DNA of 64,000 bases, taken from assembly GCA_948474755.1 (NCBI GenBank), contig CAOLHI010000564.1, positions 1,054,001 through 1,118,000 of the forward strand. The letters run 5' to 3'. The stretch is from Ctenosaura bakeri. Its lineage: Eukaryota; Chordata; Lepidosauria; Squamata; Iguanidae. This document shows positions 1 through 11,889 of the stretch, in pieces. Each line of letters opens with the position of its first letter. Position 1 is the stretch's first letter. Position numbers and translations under genes: made by a program. The notes beneath the pieces were generated by a model. The model worked only from the letters and a program-made list of their open reading frames with translations. It did no database searches and was not told the DNA's origin.

Positions 1-635
1 GACTTTTTTAAAAAAAATGTATTTCAGTGGTTTTAGGAACTTCCTGTTTATAAAGAATGGGTTTCGGATAGTGCGCTGTACTGTTTCTATTTCTAGCCTT
101 TGCAATGGATGTTTTGCTTTTAATGTTATTGATACTTTAATGATATTTTAATGATATTTTATCTTTTTGTATGCTTTTAATGATAGATATATTTATCTGT
201 ATCTTTTGCTAGGCTGTCTTGACTCAAGCTTGGAAGAAAATGTAAGAATGTTGACAACAACAAAAAATAACAGTAATGATATAGTGGCAGTTCTTATTAA
301 ACACCATAAATAGTTGAAAACATAAGTCCAAACTCAGACTTTTGAGAACTAAGCACATTATGCCTGGAAGGACATTTCCCCCCACTTTTTCTTTCTCCCA
401 CATCCACATTTTAAAAGTTCTTTTTGTAGTATTTTGAAGAGGTTTGCTGGTTACGTTACAACCAGACTTGTGATTTTGTATCAAATGAGCTTTAAGATAT
501 GTAAAGACAAGTGAGATTTGCAACAAAATGCTGCAGTTCAGAATACTTCAGCTGCTCAGCGCTCCAGTTAACCAGGCAGAGCCTCTTCTAGGATACTCCA
601 TTTTATTCCTACCCCATTCCCTTACTTTTAGTTAG
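1..635. other. AT-rich stretch, nothing recognised
   Basis: I see no exon, SINE or LTR boundary here. Short open frames lack splice context and resemble no family I know. The sequence ends where the CR1 3' terminus begins near 636. Confidence 0.4.
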
Positions 636-3081
636 TCATAGAATAGAATCATAGAGTTGGAAGGGTCCTCATGGGCCATCAGGTCCATCCCCTTGCTCAG
701 TGCAAGATCTCCACCTAGAGCATCCCCTAGCAGGTAGCTCTCCAGCCTCTTTTTGAACACATCCAGAAAAGGAGCCTCCACCGTCTTTCTAGTCGTTTCC
801 ATTGCGAAATCACTCTTACTGTCAAGAAGTTCCTTCTAATCTTCAATTGAAATCCACTCTCCTGTAATTCAAATCATTAGACCTGGTCCTACCCTGTGGG
901 GAAGCAGAGAACAGGCTTGCTCTCTCTTCTATGTTACAACCCTTTAGATATTTAAAGACGGCAATCATATCACCTCTTCACACCTCAGTCACCTCTTCAC
1001 TCTTCACTGAACATGCCCGGCTTCCTCAACTTTCCCTCATATGTTTTATTCTCTACACCTCTTATCACCCTTGTTGTCCTTCTCTGAACTCATTCCAACT
1101 TGGCTATACCCATCTTAAAATGGGTGCCCAGAACTGAATACAATATTCCGGATGAGGCTTAATCAGTGCAAACTATAGTGGGATTATTATTTCTCTCAAC
1201 TTGGAAACTATGTTCATGTTCAATTTATGATCGGCAATAATCCCAAGGTTCTATTCATATGTAGTAATGCCGAGCCATGTATTACCTATGCATTTGGTTT
1301 TTGTGACTTAAATGTAGAATTCTGAACTTCTCTATTGAATTACATTTTATTAATTACTGCTCAATTTACTACTTTATCTAGATCCTTTTGAATTCTGTTC
1401 CTATCTTCTTTTGCTGAAATCCAGACAAATGATATCTACTGTATTTACACCATCTACAAACTAGTGACCTGATTTTTGTTTTTTTAAAGATATAACATGA
1501 GTTTGGTAGGATTTGTTCTTGACAAACCCATGTTGGTTCTTACTGAGCACTGCATTGTCCTTAAGATACTTGCAGACAGACTCCTGTGTTACTGTGGTGT
1601 ATAGTCCAAGCTCGAGGTCTACTGAATGTTATGTAATATCTAAAGATTGGCCATTCCAAACTGCTCCCCTCCACGTGCTTGCAAGGCCCCCGGACAAGCA
1701 CGCACATGGACATGGCCGACCAGGCTGAAAAATACAAAACAAATCCAGACAGGCCAGTAATTTTCCGGCATGCAGCTTCAGGAGACCTCCAGGCAAGTAC
1801 CCTTTAAACCTAAATTATATATGCATGAAGCATACAAAAGATTCTCTGCCCTGAACAGGCAGCTTGACGAGATTAGCGCTTCCGAATAGCCAACTGTCAC
1901 GCACTCCCCATTTGCATACTGTCTGCGCTATTGACAGCACCGTCAAAATCCAATCATGCTAAATACTGACCTTTCGGAGGCTTTGTCTCCAACCCAAAAC
2001 CCATTGTTTTCCCTGGGAACAGACTACCCTACAGGCATATTTTCCCTATAAGAACCCCTGATTTCGAGCACTTCTTCAGATCGCTCCTGGCTTTCATCCC
2101 ACCTTGCTGCCGGTCCGTTTGCTGAGCCTTCCCCTCAGCTTCCACGTGCTGAGAATCTCCGCTCCAACTGACTTTCTTCTGGCTACCCGGGCTACAGGAT
2201 CAGGTGTAGCATTTCCCCTGAAAATCCCTCTCAAAATCCTCTATCAAACCTCCTCCCTTTACTCTATTAGGTCTGTGTGAGTGAGTGCGTAAGTGCGCAG
2301 TGACTGTCTTTTAAAATAAAGAAAAACAATTATAATGTACTTTGCTTGGTTTGTGACTCGACCTGACCCAGTAAACATTGGGTAAAAGATCTTGCTATGT
2401 TGCCCTGCCTCTTGCATTGCTTTAGCTTGTGCTCTAGCTAATTCCCATTCCCCATTATTTGGAGCACATTGAGGTGTCCCCCACGGGACCCCAGAAATCA
2501 GGGCAACACCTGTATAGTCTGTTCTAATACTTTTCCAAATATTGAGCTTAAGTTGACTGGTCTGCAGTTGCCTAAAACTTCTTTTTTTAAAGAGGAGGAC
2601 AATATTTTCCCTTCTCCAGTCCTTTGGCACCTCAGTTGTTCACCAAGACCATGTCTCAGAAAGGATGGCAAGTGGTTCAGAGAGTACATCAGCAAGTTCC
2701 TTCAATATTTTGGGATGCAGTTAATCTCTCCTGCAGATTTGAATTGGTTTAGATTAGCCTGGTGAGTCCCAACTAACTCCCTATCAATCTTCATTTGCAA
2801 TCCAGATTCTTTGCCAAGGTCTTTGCTGCTGCATGGAAGTACCAAGTTCTGGTTTTGGGGAGGGGGGAACTGAAGCAAAATAGACACTTAGTAGTTCTGC
2901 CTTTCTGTTAGCATTTTGCCCTCCTTATTGAACAGTTGCCCCAATATCTCCTTGGTCATTCTCTTGCCCTGAATATATCTGAACCCCTCCCTGCTTTGTT
3001 GCTCTTTGCTTGCCTCAGGTCTCAGCTTGTTCCGAGCTTCAGCTTTCCTTATACTATTCCTACAAATCAGTAATCTGATAT
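636..3081 (-). mobile_element. CR1 LINE fragment split by a solo LTR
   Basis: The 3' end is the typical CR1 terminus (tcatagaatcatagagttgg, beginning about 638), read on the minus strand. Minus-strand translation of 2513-3081 gives CR1 ORF2 reverse-transcriptase sequence, including a (V/M)P.DW..(E/A)N....FKK segment near 2580-2630 and a later LSSIFGK-like stretch. It is 5' truncated near 3081 and carries stops and frameshifts. A solo LTR at 1587-2508 interrupts it, and the CR1 text resumes directly after the 4-bp target duplication, so the CR1 is older than the LTR. Confidence 0.85.
1587..2508 (+). mobile_element. Solo LTR, family with TGTTA...TAACA-type ends
   Basis: The element starts TGTTACTGTGG and ends GGGCAACA, and is flanked by the perfect 4-bp duplication CCTG (1583-1586 and 2509-2512). 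A TATA-like TATAAG lies at about 2047 and a polyadenylation signal AATAAA at about 2313, the promoter-then-polyA order of an LTR. It has no internal coding region and no second LTR, so it is a recombination remnant. Sister copies lie at 5813, 30135, 58094 and probably 32390. Confidence 0.85.
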
Positions 3082-3860
3082 CAATGAAGGGTCCCAACTC
3101 GTGCTACAAGCATGGCTGGAAGAGATCTAAATAACCAGTATGATCCCCAAAAGCAATTACTGAGGTGGTACTTTCTGCTTCAAAGCATGGTATGGAGTAG
3201 TAAACAAGACTTACGTTTCTGAGCGGTTGTACTGCAAGAGCAGCAAAGTAAACACGGATGCCTTCTATAGATAAACAACAGGTCAATGCTATGTCCCGGT
3301 ATATATTTTTTCTCAGATACCAACTGTAACAGGTTGGTTATCATAACAGCCATGAATTCCTGAGCAAGGGTAGCTGCTCATACATTTTGTCTATATCAGT
3401 ATGTACAAGGAAAGGACGCTTGAAGCGAAGGACGCTTGAAGTGTCAGAGATGTCTTTGGAGATGACCCAGCATATTGACAGGGTCATGTATACTCAGGAA
3501 GTTAACGGTCAGATAAAATATAACACATGTACAAATTGTAACTTTCCTGATGCTGATGCATGAATCTTTGCTTTCATGTAAGTATGCTTTAATATAAACA
3601 TAAAAATGGTATAAGAAGGGAAGCCTGAAAGAATAAATCATCCTTCCTTCCTTGCATGGATCCTTTGACCAAAGTTACTTTTGTGTGTGTGTATATCTGT
3701 GTGTGTGTCTTTCTTTCCTTCTCTTTTCTACCCTCTGTATGAGGCAGAGCAAACAATTATGGCAAAGGTTATTTGAGGAGCCACAAGTGTCTCAAACTAA
3801 TCAATACCAAAGCTAATTGTTAATACACATCAATTCTCTAGCAAATTACCAAGCATTAAA
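3082..3860. other. Unassigned intergenic sequence with TG dinucleotide tract
   Basis: No coding exon or known repeat is recognised. It contains a short interrupted (TG)n tract at about 3680-3710. Confidence 0.35.
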
Positions 3861-3869
3861 ATTTTAAGT

Positions 3870-4190
3870 CTAACACTGGGAAGCATGATGGCCATACCTC
3901 TTCCTGCCACATTGCAGCCAGGTACTGCCCCAAGCTGCACTGGAGCAGGAAGCAAAGCCATTGAGTTTCCAGGACCTCTGCAGCTAAGGTAAGTATGGGC
4001 ACGTGGTGGGATGGTGGCATGATCGCTGGTCACGGACAGGGAAAACCTGTCAATGATTTGTGGTGTGACCACACCATCTGGGGACGGGAGAAGGATGGGA
4101 CTGCAATGATGTCATGCATAAGCATTGTTGCAGTCCTTCCTTCTCCCGTCCCCAGATGGTGTGGTCACACCACAAATCATTGTTAGTACT
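3870..4190. mobile_element. Non-autonomous DNA element remnant with near-perfect hairpin
   Basis: The left part resembles the internal sequence of the approximately 400-bp MITE family also seen at 16625, 17400, 27916, 46100 and 53005. The shared text includes a segment on one strand reading gacagggaaaacc. The right part (4051-4105 and 4123-4182) is an inverted repeat whose outer 45 or so bases match exactly, with a loop of about 17 bases. Confidence 0.65.
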
Positions 4191-4539
4191 TGTAATTGGG
4201 GGTTCAAGTCAGCTCCATGTCCACCTGGGAATATGGTGAGGTGTGGTTTGTTCATCCACACTAACACTGGAGGCAGGTGATGTGGAGGAAAGTACTTCTG
4301 TTGTGCTCCCCTGCTGACAGGGCTGACGTCAGAGCTCACGCTGGATGCTTCCAGGACAAGGTAAGGTGCAAAAAGAGCCAGTTCCCTGCAAGAAAAATTG
4401 TTTAATCTGTTAATTTGATTTATATCTGCTTTTGTCTCAAGATAGCTCACTAACTGAAGTGACTAAAGTCTCTTAAACAGGTTCACCAGCATTTATTCCT
4501 GTGCTCACCTTGAAAGCTGCCAATTTGTTTCCATGCAAA

Positions 4540-4790
4540 GTACAAAATGTTGGTTATTACCTTTAAAGCCCTACATGGTATAGGTCCAGGTTGCCAACAG
4601 GATTGTCTTCTCCCATATAATCCTCCTCATACACTCACGTCCTCTGGGAGACATCTACTTCAGTCAAACAGAACTAGTCTGACTATTACCTAGAGGGCAT
4701 TGTCTTTGGCCACCCAAACTGTGGAATGATTGTGGAATCAACAATTTTCGCCATTTCTTTTTCATATTAAACTATTGCTTTTCAGCTGCA
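4540..4790 (+). mobile_element. Rex1-like LINE, C-terminal remnant
   Basis: Plus-strand translation gives the degraded end of a LINE reverse-transcriptase protein: a L.ALHG.G.... segment, then a block rich in YNPPHTLTSS-like residues, then a remnant of an LWN motif. This is the pattern seen at the 3' end of Rex1/Babar-type LINEs. Several stops are present. The family assignment is by pattern memory only. Confidence 0.5.
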
Positions 4791-5812
4791 GAGGGGTACA
4801 ATGAAAAATAATTGGTAAAAAAAATAATTAAAAATAAAATTAAAACATAATTAAAAGTTTAGTGATGCATGCTTTGCAAAATATCAACAACTCTGAAGCC
4901 TTCCTCAGGAGGTTTCTTGTGTCTTCCTGAAGCAACCCACACTTGTTGCCCCCAGTTCCTTCTTTTGTCTTTTCTCCCCTTTCCTGCTATTCTCTTTGCT
5001 TTCTTTTGATAACAGTCAAAAACAACCAGAACTTTGAGTGACTAGACAGACAGGTTTATTACAGAAGTGTCCTAGGCTCTGCTGCTGGGTGCTTTTCAAA
5101 TGCACAAATCCAGCATGAGCATTGTAACAGAATTCTAATAAGCTTTTTATTGGCAGAGAAAAACAAGGCAATTTTGAAACACACATCATACATGTTAGAG
5201 CCACATAGGCTTTAGTTACCCTTATCTTGCATTCCTCGTCCTCAACATAGGTATTTACATGTTTCCTATCTTTTCCTTGTATCTTTTCTTAAACCTATAA
5301 TTTTTCATCTGCTGAGTGCCACATACCTTTCTCAAGTGTTCCTTCACCCACTTAAAATGACTTCTTGAAATGACTTTTCTATGTTAGCTTCTTTTCCATA
5401 TGCTAAGTCATCACTTTCATTCCTCTTTTTCAAAACAACAACCAAAACTACAGCTTCTCAACTCCTAACTTAAAATATGATGTCTATATGTCTACTTTGA
5501 AGTAAGCCATGTTGTTTTCAGTGTTTTTTACTCCCAGGTAATCCAATAGGAAGGGGTCCAGCTGTGTTGAGACATGAAAATAGGGGTTGAACATCCAGGG
5601 ATGGGGCACCTGTGAACCTTTACTGATGTGCACACATTAAACACTACCAAAAAAGAAAAAAGAAAAGAAAAAAAAGAAAATCAAAACCCACTTATAATGC
5701 AGTTCAAGTAAAAGATAATGAGTGCTATTTACTAGTGTGTGTTCAACAAAAAACAATTCTATTATTTAAAAAAAAATAGCACAGAAATCCTGCACACATG
5801 AAGAGTTCATAG
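4791..5812. other. AT-rich sequence, nothing recognised
   Basis: Contains A-rich and purine-rich runs (4805-4860 and 5648-5690). No exon with splice signals was found. Confidence 0.35.
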
Positions 5813-6660
5813 TGTTACCCTGAAAACTGGGGGTCCCGCGAGGGGCACCTGGCTTTGCCAATTAAAAATACCAAAGATGGGGAAATTAGAACTCAGAGCA
5901 CTGGTTTTGCTAGCAAGAGGCAGGGTAACGAAGCGAGATCTTTCACCGTATGTCTACAACGTCGGGTTAGAGAGTGGCTAGACAAGGTGGTTCCAACTAA
6001 CAAACAATTCTTTATTAAGAACAAAACACAGAAGACAAACATAGACCAACTAACTTAGAAAAGAAAGAGAGTTGCAGGGAGAAGCAATACGACCTGTTCC
6101 GTAGTCCTGGGGAGAGGTTGGAGATTCGGGGAAGAAGACTCAGCGTGGGGTGCTGAGAGGAGTCCCTTAAACACACCAACGGCAGGGCAGGATGGCAGTG
6201 AAAGGTGATCCAAGGATCGGTTAAAAGTGAGGGGTTTTTATAGGGAGGATCGTGCCTTTCGGCTATGGCGGTCCCAAAGGAGAACAAAAGAGGTTTCGGT
6301 GCTGGACAAAAGGATTTGGTGAGGTCAGGCTTCGTGTGATGGGATTTGCATATAGAAACAATACCTTTGGCCGAGACGTTGATGGCCCAACTAATAAGAG
6401 TAATTTGACTAAAAGCTGTGTGGCTATTGAGGAGTCTGTGGCGGGAAGTTCCCTAAAGCTTCGGGCGAGTTTTGGGTTGCTGGCTACAAAGAGAAATGGA
6501 ATGCAAATCATTAACGGCCGCTTCTCTGTCCGTGCTTATCCGGAGAACTTTGCGAACACGTGAAATGAGGTAATCACTAGCCAGTCCAGCTAAGGCCAAA
6601 TTAAATGATATCAAAAGATATCTGGGGGTCCTCACCGAGGGTGCCATGACTGAAATAACA
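5813..6660 (-). mobile_element. Solo LTR, same family as 1587
   Basis: On the plus strand it begins TGTTACCC and ends ATAACA, flanked by the 4-bp duplication ATAG (5809-5812 and 6661-6664). Read on the minus strand it has a TATAAAA box (about 6236-6242) and an AATAAA signal (about 6010-6015). The minus-strand 5' part shares a segment like AGATATCTTTTGATATCA with the plus-strand copy at 58094, so orientation and family are secure. The open frames inside are fortuitous. Confidence 0.85.
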
Positions 6661-6893
6661 ATAGACTGCGGATTCTGTCTGAGTCTTCTTTTATTTAGGT
6701 GTAATATTTTCCCTTTGTTGAGCAACACTTAGCTCTGGTGATGTTGGGAGACTTTGACCTTAGCTACAAAAGCTAACACCTTTCTATTACATAGATGAAG
6801 CCAATAGTTCCATCATTTCAGAGCAGTAGATCAGCATGGATTTCACAAGTTTTACTCTTGGTTCCACAGGACCTATATAGGTTGGTCATCCAT

Positions 6894-7565
6894 GGTCCTT
6901 TTCGCATTGAGGCTTCTCGCGTGAGCGGGGAGGGCGGCTCGCGCGAGAAGCCTCCTCCGGGAGGTTGCCATTTCCCCCCTCGTTCCTTCCGCAGGCGAAG
7001 GAACGAGGGGGAAGCGGCAGCCTCCCGGAGGAGCCTTCTCGCGCGAGCCGCCCTCCCCCCGGGCGAAGCAGGAGGCTGGTGCGAGCCGCCCCCCCCCGCG
7101 CGAAGCAGGAGGCTGTCGCGTCCGCCCCCCCGCTTGCGCAAAGCAGGAGGCTGTCACGTCCACCCCCCTGCTCACGCGAAGCAGGAGGCTGTCGTGTCCG
7201 TCCCCACCCTGCTCGCGCGAATCAGGAGGCTGTCGCATCCGTCCCCCCCGCTCGCGCGAAGCAGGAGGCTGTTGCGTCCGTCGCGCTAGCACCCTGCCCC
7301 TTCCTTCCACAGGGGCGGAGGGAAGGAAGCGCGGCCCGGCTGCCTCCCCGACGCTCCGCACAGGAGGTAAGTGCGCGTGGGCACCGGGAGCGGTGCGCAA
7401 GCGCGGGTGATTTTCTCTTTGAGGCAAAAATCAAAAAACCCGCGATTACGCCGCTGCAGCCCCGTGAGCGCGGCGGAAGTGGGAGTGCGTCGTGCAGAGC
7501 GACGCTCCCACTCCCGCGAGGTTCACGGGGCTGTCGCGCGACAGAAAGCCCGTGCGAAAAGGGCC
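6894..7565. mobile_element. GC-rich DNA transposon with stacked hairpins and minisatellite
   Basis: Terminal inverted repeats GGTCCTTTTCGCA and TGCGAAAAGGGCC bound a 672-bp element flanked by the trinucleotide CAT on both sides (6891-6893 and 7566-7568). Inside is a long hairpin centred near 6995, then about six tandem units of 37-41 bp sharing a GCAGGAGGCTG core (about 7060-7290), then three further hairpins. The long overlapping open frames on both strands are a consequence of GC richness and repetition, not genes. Confidence 0.75.
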
Positions 7566-7568
7566 CAT

Positions 7569-7920
7569 GATGTGTGTATGTAGGTGCCTTCAAGTTGCCT
7601 GTTGACTTAACCCTGTGAATTTCGTGAGGGTGTCTTAGGAAGGGAATCCTCTGAGGTGGTTTTGCTAGTTCCTTCCTCTGAAATATAGCCTACAGCACTT
7701 GGGCCATTTCCACACTAGACTGTTATAGCGCTATTATTCCAGTTGCAACATCCTATGGAATCTGGCCGGCTGCTCCCCAAACTGCAAACCCCCATAGGAT
7801 GTTGCAAGCAGAATAATAGCACTATAACAGTCTAGTGCGGAAATGGCCTAGGTATTTGTTGGCAAGTACTAACCAGGGCTGACCCTATTTAGCTGTCAAG
7901 ATGTGATCTAGTGATGCTGA
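7569..7920 (-). mobile_element. 5S-rRNA-derived SINE interrupted by a MITE
   Basis: On the minus strand the head resembles the 3' half of 5S rRNA (GGTTAGTACTTG... and GCTGTAGGCT), followed by the SINE body with GAAGGAACT.GCAAAACCACCTC and CTTGAAGGCACCTAC. A palindromic MITE at 7702-7848 sits between the 5S-like head and the body, so this SINE predates that MITE. Confidence 0.7.
7702..7848. mobile_element. Palindromic MITE, family 1 (GGCCATTTCC ends)
   Basis: Inverted ends GGCCATTTCCACACTAGAC and GTCTAGTGCGGAAATGGCC enclose two arms around a short spacer. The arms contain the recurrent ACATCCTATGG and CAAAC elements. Sister copies lie at 8582, 13527, 19674, 38340, 54625, 62091 and 62449. Confidence 0.8.
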
Positions 7921-8581
7921 ACTTATTTTACCAATAGGATGCAGCTGTATGGACAGTTCCCACAAAATGTTCCAGTAAAACCTACCATGAATTCACCATC
8001 CCAAAGTAAACAAGACACTGATCACCTCTGTTATTATCCAGTTCAGGGTCTTTCTGAGCAGACTCTACTAAGTGAAGGGAGTCAAACTGGTTTGGTTTCC
8101 TATAACAGTGTAGTGTAGAAAGGCCCTATGAAATCCTCTTTAGTCAGTTGATCACACTAATTATGCATTCATGCAACTGATTGGAAAAACAAACTAAACA
8201 GCAAGCCACTCTTGTTAAACTTCTGTGTATGCTATGTGTGCTTAGAAGTGCACTGCAGGGCCACTTTGTAAGTTATGGGATTCATGCACAAGTAATAAGA
8301 AATAATTGCGTGCAGCAGCAGCTTTAGCAGGGATTCATATTCAGAGCCTATCCAGTGTATAGAGTGCATAGAGTCATTGGTACAGGACAAGCCCCTTGCA
8401 TTCATTGTGATTCTTGAACAAAACCCCCTTTTGTCTTCCTCTAGACTCATAGAATCATTTCCCACAGAAGTCCCTTTGAGAACATTCATGGACTACTGCG
8501 TTCCTTTCGAATATGGAACCTGTTATGTGCTATGAATCCCTAAAAGCAAAACTCTCTAAATAAGGAACCTTTGTGCTACAC

Positions 8582-8684
8582 AGCGCATTTCCGCACTAGA
8601 CTCCCAGAACTGCAAACCCCAGGATTCCATAGGATGTTGAAAGTGGAATCATAGTGCTATAACAGTCTAGTGCAGAAATGGCTA
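8582..8684. mobile_element. Family 1 MITE, shortened copy
   Basis: Starts GCGCATTTCCGCACTAGAC and ends GTCTAGTGCAGAAATGG, with much of the palindrome arms missing. It sits about 13 bases downstream of the splice donor of the gene B signal-peptide exon. Confidence 0.65.
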
Positions 8685-8697
8685 CAATATGGATCAC

Positions 8698-8755
8698 TTG
8701 CATACAAAAAGAATATAATCACAGTGAGAAGCAGAACACCTCCTAGCTGCCTCAT
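8698..8755 (-). pseudogene. SPINK-like gene B: orphan signal-peptide exon 1
   Basis: The minus-strand exon encodes MRQLGGVLLLTVIIFFLYA, a clear signal peptide, and ends in phase 1 at A|GTGATC. It aligns residue for residue with exon 1 of gene A ([19 protein letters not shown]), and about 150 bases upstream are also related, so it arose by duplication of a SPINK-like 5' end. Its donor is weaker than gene A's (GTGATC against GTGAGC). I found no exon 2, Kazal exon or terminal exon on the minus strand between 8690 and 1. It is either a dead fragment or its other exons lie outside the window. The exon itself is secure; the pseudogene label is inference. Confidence 0.65.
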
Positions 8756-8892
8756 GATGGTGCTGATAATGGCTGCTCATAGCAGAATACAAACTACCTT
8801 ACCTGCTATTAACAGCAGCCTTCCAAGTCACAGACATTTCTCAAATCCCACTGGCCCAGCTGAGGGCTATATCTCTCTCATGTCTTTCCTGC

Positions 8893-9012
8893 CTATATAT
8901 ACATACATCTGGAGTTTTGACGAGGAAATATTCTTCTCCCAAATAATCATTATATGTGAAAAGACTGTGGCCAACTGTACCAGTTTTAAAGCTTCCTCTT
9001 TTTATTATGAAA
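8893..9012 (-). promoter_or_regulatory. Presumed promoter of gene B
   Basis: A TATATATAG tract lies about 140-150 bases upstream of the gene B start. Near 9000-9010 the plus strand reads TTATTATGAAAT, matching the block found upstream of genes C, D and F. Confidence 0.4.
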
Positions 9013-9779
9013 TACAATCAATATGTTGTAACGGGCATGCTAGCAAGCAATAAGTAAAGGTGCTTATTGCCCTTTCACCATAAATAATAGCAAATATTGA
9101 AGGTTGAAGAACAAACTATATATATTGCTGTTGAGAGAACATGAAAAAGGAACTGGAAGATAAAAAACACAGGAACATTCTCAGCTAACTTATCATTATC
9201 TACTACAATGAGCGGTAGCTGGTGGCTTCCATGTCAGTGGCCTGATGAAGCCACTTTGCTTTTTGCCCAGACAGTTAAGGACCTCTCTAGGGTGCAAAAC
9301 CTTGTTTCCAAAGCAACTTAAACACCTTTGATAGACCTTTCAAAGTCTGAACTAAATCCAAGAGTGGATGCACTGTCCCACTGAACCAGCAGCTGCCATG
9401 GCTCCATTCATGGACTGGTAGATAACAGGACTACAGTGCTAAACATCTTGGACAAGAAAATAGAACCTCTTTTGGTCCTATTACTATCCCTGACATCTCA
9501 GGGCCTCAGATAATCCTGATCTGGCATCCCTAACTACTGTTACTGTCATCAGTCTTTGTTATTGGTGAGTTTTTGTGTCACTGTTGTGTTTTTGGCTGCC
9601 TCGGCTTTGTGAAAACACAGACAGGCCTGGCATAAATGCTGATTGATTGGCTAATTAATTGTTTAATATGTGTCATAACCATAACTAGATCTTCCATGAG
9701 ATTGCATCCATCTCATGTGATGGCTGTCATCACATCTGACATTAGTAACTTTTATAAATAAAATGTGAGTGTTGTAAAG

Positions 9780-10030
9780 CTCTTATTTATTGATTTATTT
9801 ATTATTTGATTTATATCTCATGTTTTGGCCAGGGTAAGCATTTCCAGTTGCTTACAACATAATTTAAATAGTTCTAATAAAAACAGAATAGATTATATGT
9901 ATTAAAATGCAAATTCAAGTGACTGACTATTAAAACACCAATTACAGCAGTTCAAAAACATCAGACTAATAATGTATAAATGCTACAATATTACAACCTT
10001 CAAGACATTCTTTTTAAAACATTGGAATTT
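9780..10030 (-). mobile_element. LINE-like 3' UTR tail, unassigned
   Basis: A TTTATTTATT-rich start is followed by TTTATATCTC and a GCTTACAACATAA segment. This is the antisense form of a common squamate LINE 3' UTR (CGCC..AG..GGCTTACAACAT type). No coding part is attached. Confidence 0.35.
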
Positions 10031-10179
10031 TATCTGGCAGTCAGTTGCAGAAGGTCTGACTGAATAGAAAAGACTGTCCTTTGCATGCCTGTAAAAGGGC
10101 AACGGAGAAGTAACTAGCCTAAATTTTTTTGGAAAGGAGTTCTATAACCAAGGAGTCACAACTGAAAAGGTCCATTCTA

Positions 10180-10712
10180 TTCTGCATTGGTTAGGCCTCA
10201 TTTGGAATACTGTGTCCTGTGTTCTGGGCTCCTTATTTCAAGAAGAATATCAACAACTGGTGTGTGTTCAGAGGAAGGCAACCAAAATGGTGAAGGATCT
10301 GGAAGCCATGCCCTATGAGGAACGACTTAGGGAGCTGGGTATGTTTAGTCTGCAGAAGAGAAGGTTAAGAGGGAACATGATAGCCATGTTTTAATATTTG
10401 AAGGGATGTCATGTTGAGGAGGGAGTGGGCTTGTTTTCTGCTGCTCCAGGGACTAGGACAAGGAGCATTGGATTCAAGCTGCAGGAAAGGAGATTCCCGG
10501 ACCTCAGGAAGAACTTCCTGGCAGTCAGAGCTGTCCGGCAGTGGAATATGCTGCCTCGGAGTGTGGTAGAGTCTCCTCCTTTGGAGGTTTTTAAGCAGAG
10601 GCTGGATGTCCATCTGTTGGGAATGCTTTGATGGGTGTTCCTGCATAGCAGGGGGTTGGACTTGATGCCCCCTGGGGTTTCTTCCAATTCTATGATTCTG
10701 TGATTCTATGTC
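10180..10712 (+). mobile_element. CR1 LINE 3' end
   Basis: Plus-strand CR1 ORF2 C-terminus ([37 protein letters not shown] and LEVFKQRLD) is followed by the 3' UTR ending in ctatgattctgtgattctatg. It is 5' truncated with few disruptions, so it is fairly young. Confidence 0.9.
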
Positions 10713-11670
10713 TGCGCTAAGAATACCTGCTAGATTTTATCCTTTAGAGACTTACTCCTCCCAACTAACAAGTTTATGTGGGAATTTTGTTAAGGTATAG
10801 GATTGCTGAGTCCCCGACAGGAACCTGTATAGTGACCAGTGGATGAGCAACACCCCAGGGCCCATAGGAAAACTATGGATAAACTTTGAAACTCACCTGG
10901 ACAACTAACACAGAGTTTTGAAGCTCCAGGAAAGGGTGGCAAGAGGGGGGCGGGTACTGGAAATGCTGCAGACCTGGGGAAGGATGATTGATAGGTCATC
11001 TCTCAATAGGGCTAGGACAGATTCACTTAATTGTTCCCATAGGCAACAAACCTGGGGCTTAGCTTCCAACATTGTTCCCCCTTGTCAGTTTATTTTCTCA
11101 CTTAGTAATTATGGCCATAGTTAAATGTATTTTCCATGTCTCATCCTTTTGCTTTCTTCTCAATCTGGCACTAAATAATTGCTCTGGCACTGCTCCCTGC
11201 CCATGTGAAGAAACTATTTTTGATTTTATACATCTTTCTGACCTCTACAGGTCTTGCAATGAACTGCACAGGATATACTCTCCATTCCAAAGAAAGACCC
11301 TGGGCCAGCAAACATATATGGCTTCCCAGCATTGATTTGCTACTGCACCAACAAATCTCACAATGCCCTATTTTAACAGTTGCCAATTTAGCCTGACAGC
11401 AATTAAATTTTATTGTCAATATGGAATTATTGATAATGACCGTGTCTGTATGCTTGCAGGGATTTTTTTTTTTTTTACAAATTGTGATCTGCAGTTTGTT
11501 GTAATCTCTTGTGATACTGTTGTCTATGTGGTTCAACTTCTCCTATCTGATGTTAGTGGCCAAAGACCAGTTACCATGTCTTTCAGTTTTGGAACATGCC
11601 AAAAGGAAGAAGCGCTAATAGCTTCCACCAGTTAGAGGAGGATTTTTTTTCTTAAAAAAGAAGAATCGGT
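10713..11670. other. 3' flank of gene A, nothing recognised
   Basis: No exon or known repeat boundary is seen. Several short frames lack splice signals. Confidence 0.3.
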
Positions 11671-11676
11671 GGTAGA

Positions 11677-11692
11677 TAATAATGCTTTATTT
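11677..11692 (-). terminator. Polyadenylation signal of gene A
   Basis: Read on the minus strand this is CAATAAATAAAGC, containing two overlapping AATAAA hexamers about 200 bases downstream of the gene A stop codon. The equivalent signals are AATAAA near 19150 for gene C and ATTAAA near 50955 for gene F. Confidence 0.6.
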
Positions 11693-11889
11693 ATTGCTTT
11701 TTTATTGATTATTTTATTGATTATTTATTGATAAATCCATATTAACATATAGCAAGATTTTCATCAGTTATTAACAGAGCACAAGCTGAAGAAAAACAGA
11801 TCCATTTCAGGGGTTGCTGTTAGAAAGGTATGAAGTGAGTTGGATATTCTGATCATAGATGATCTTTAGTCTTGTCCATCTTCAGATTC

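Noticed and set aside
6795..7593. Long overlapping frames of 100-200 codons on both strands
   Set aside because: They are Arg/Pro/Ala-rich products of a GC-rich repeat with hairpins and a minisatellite.
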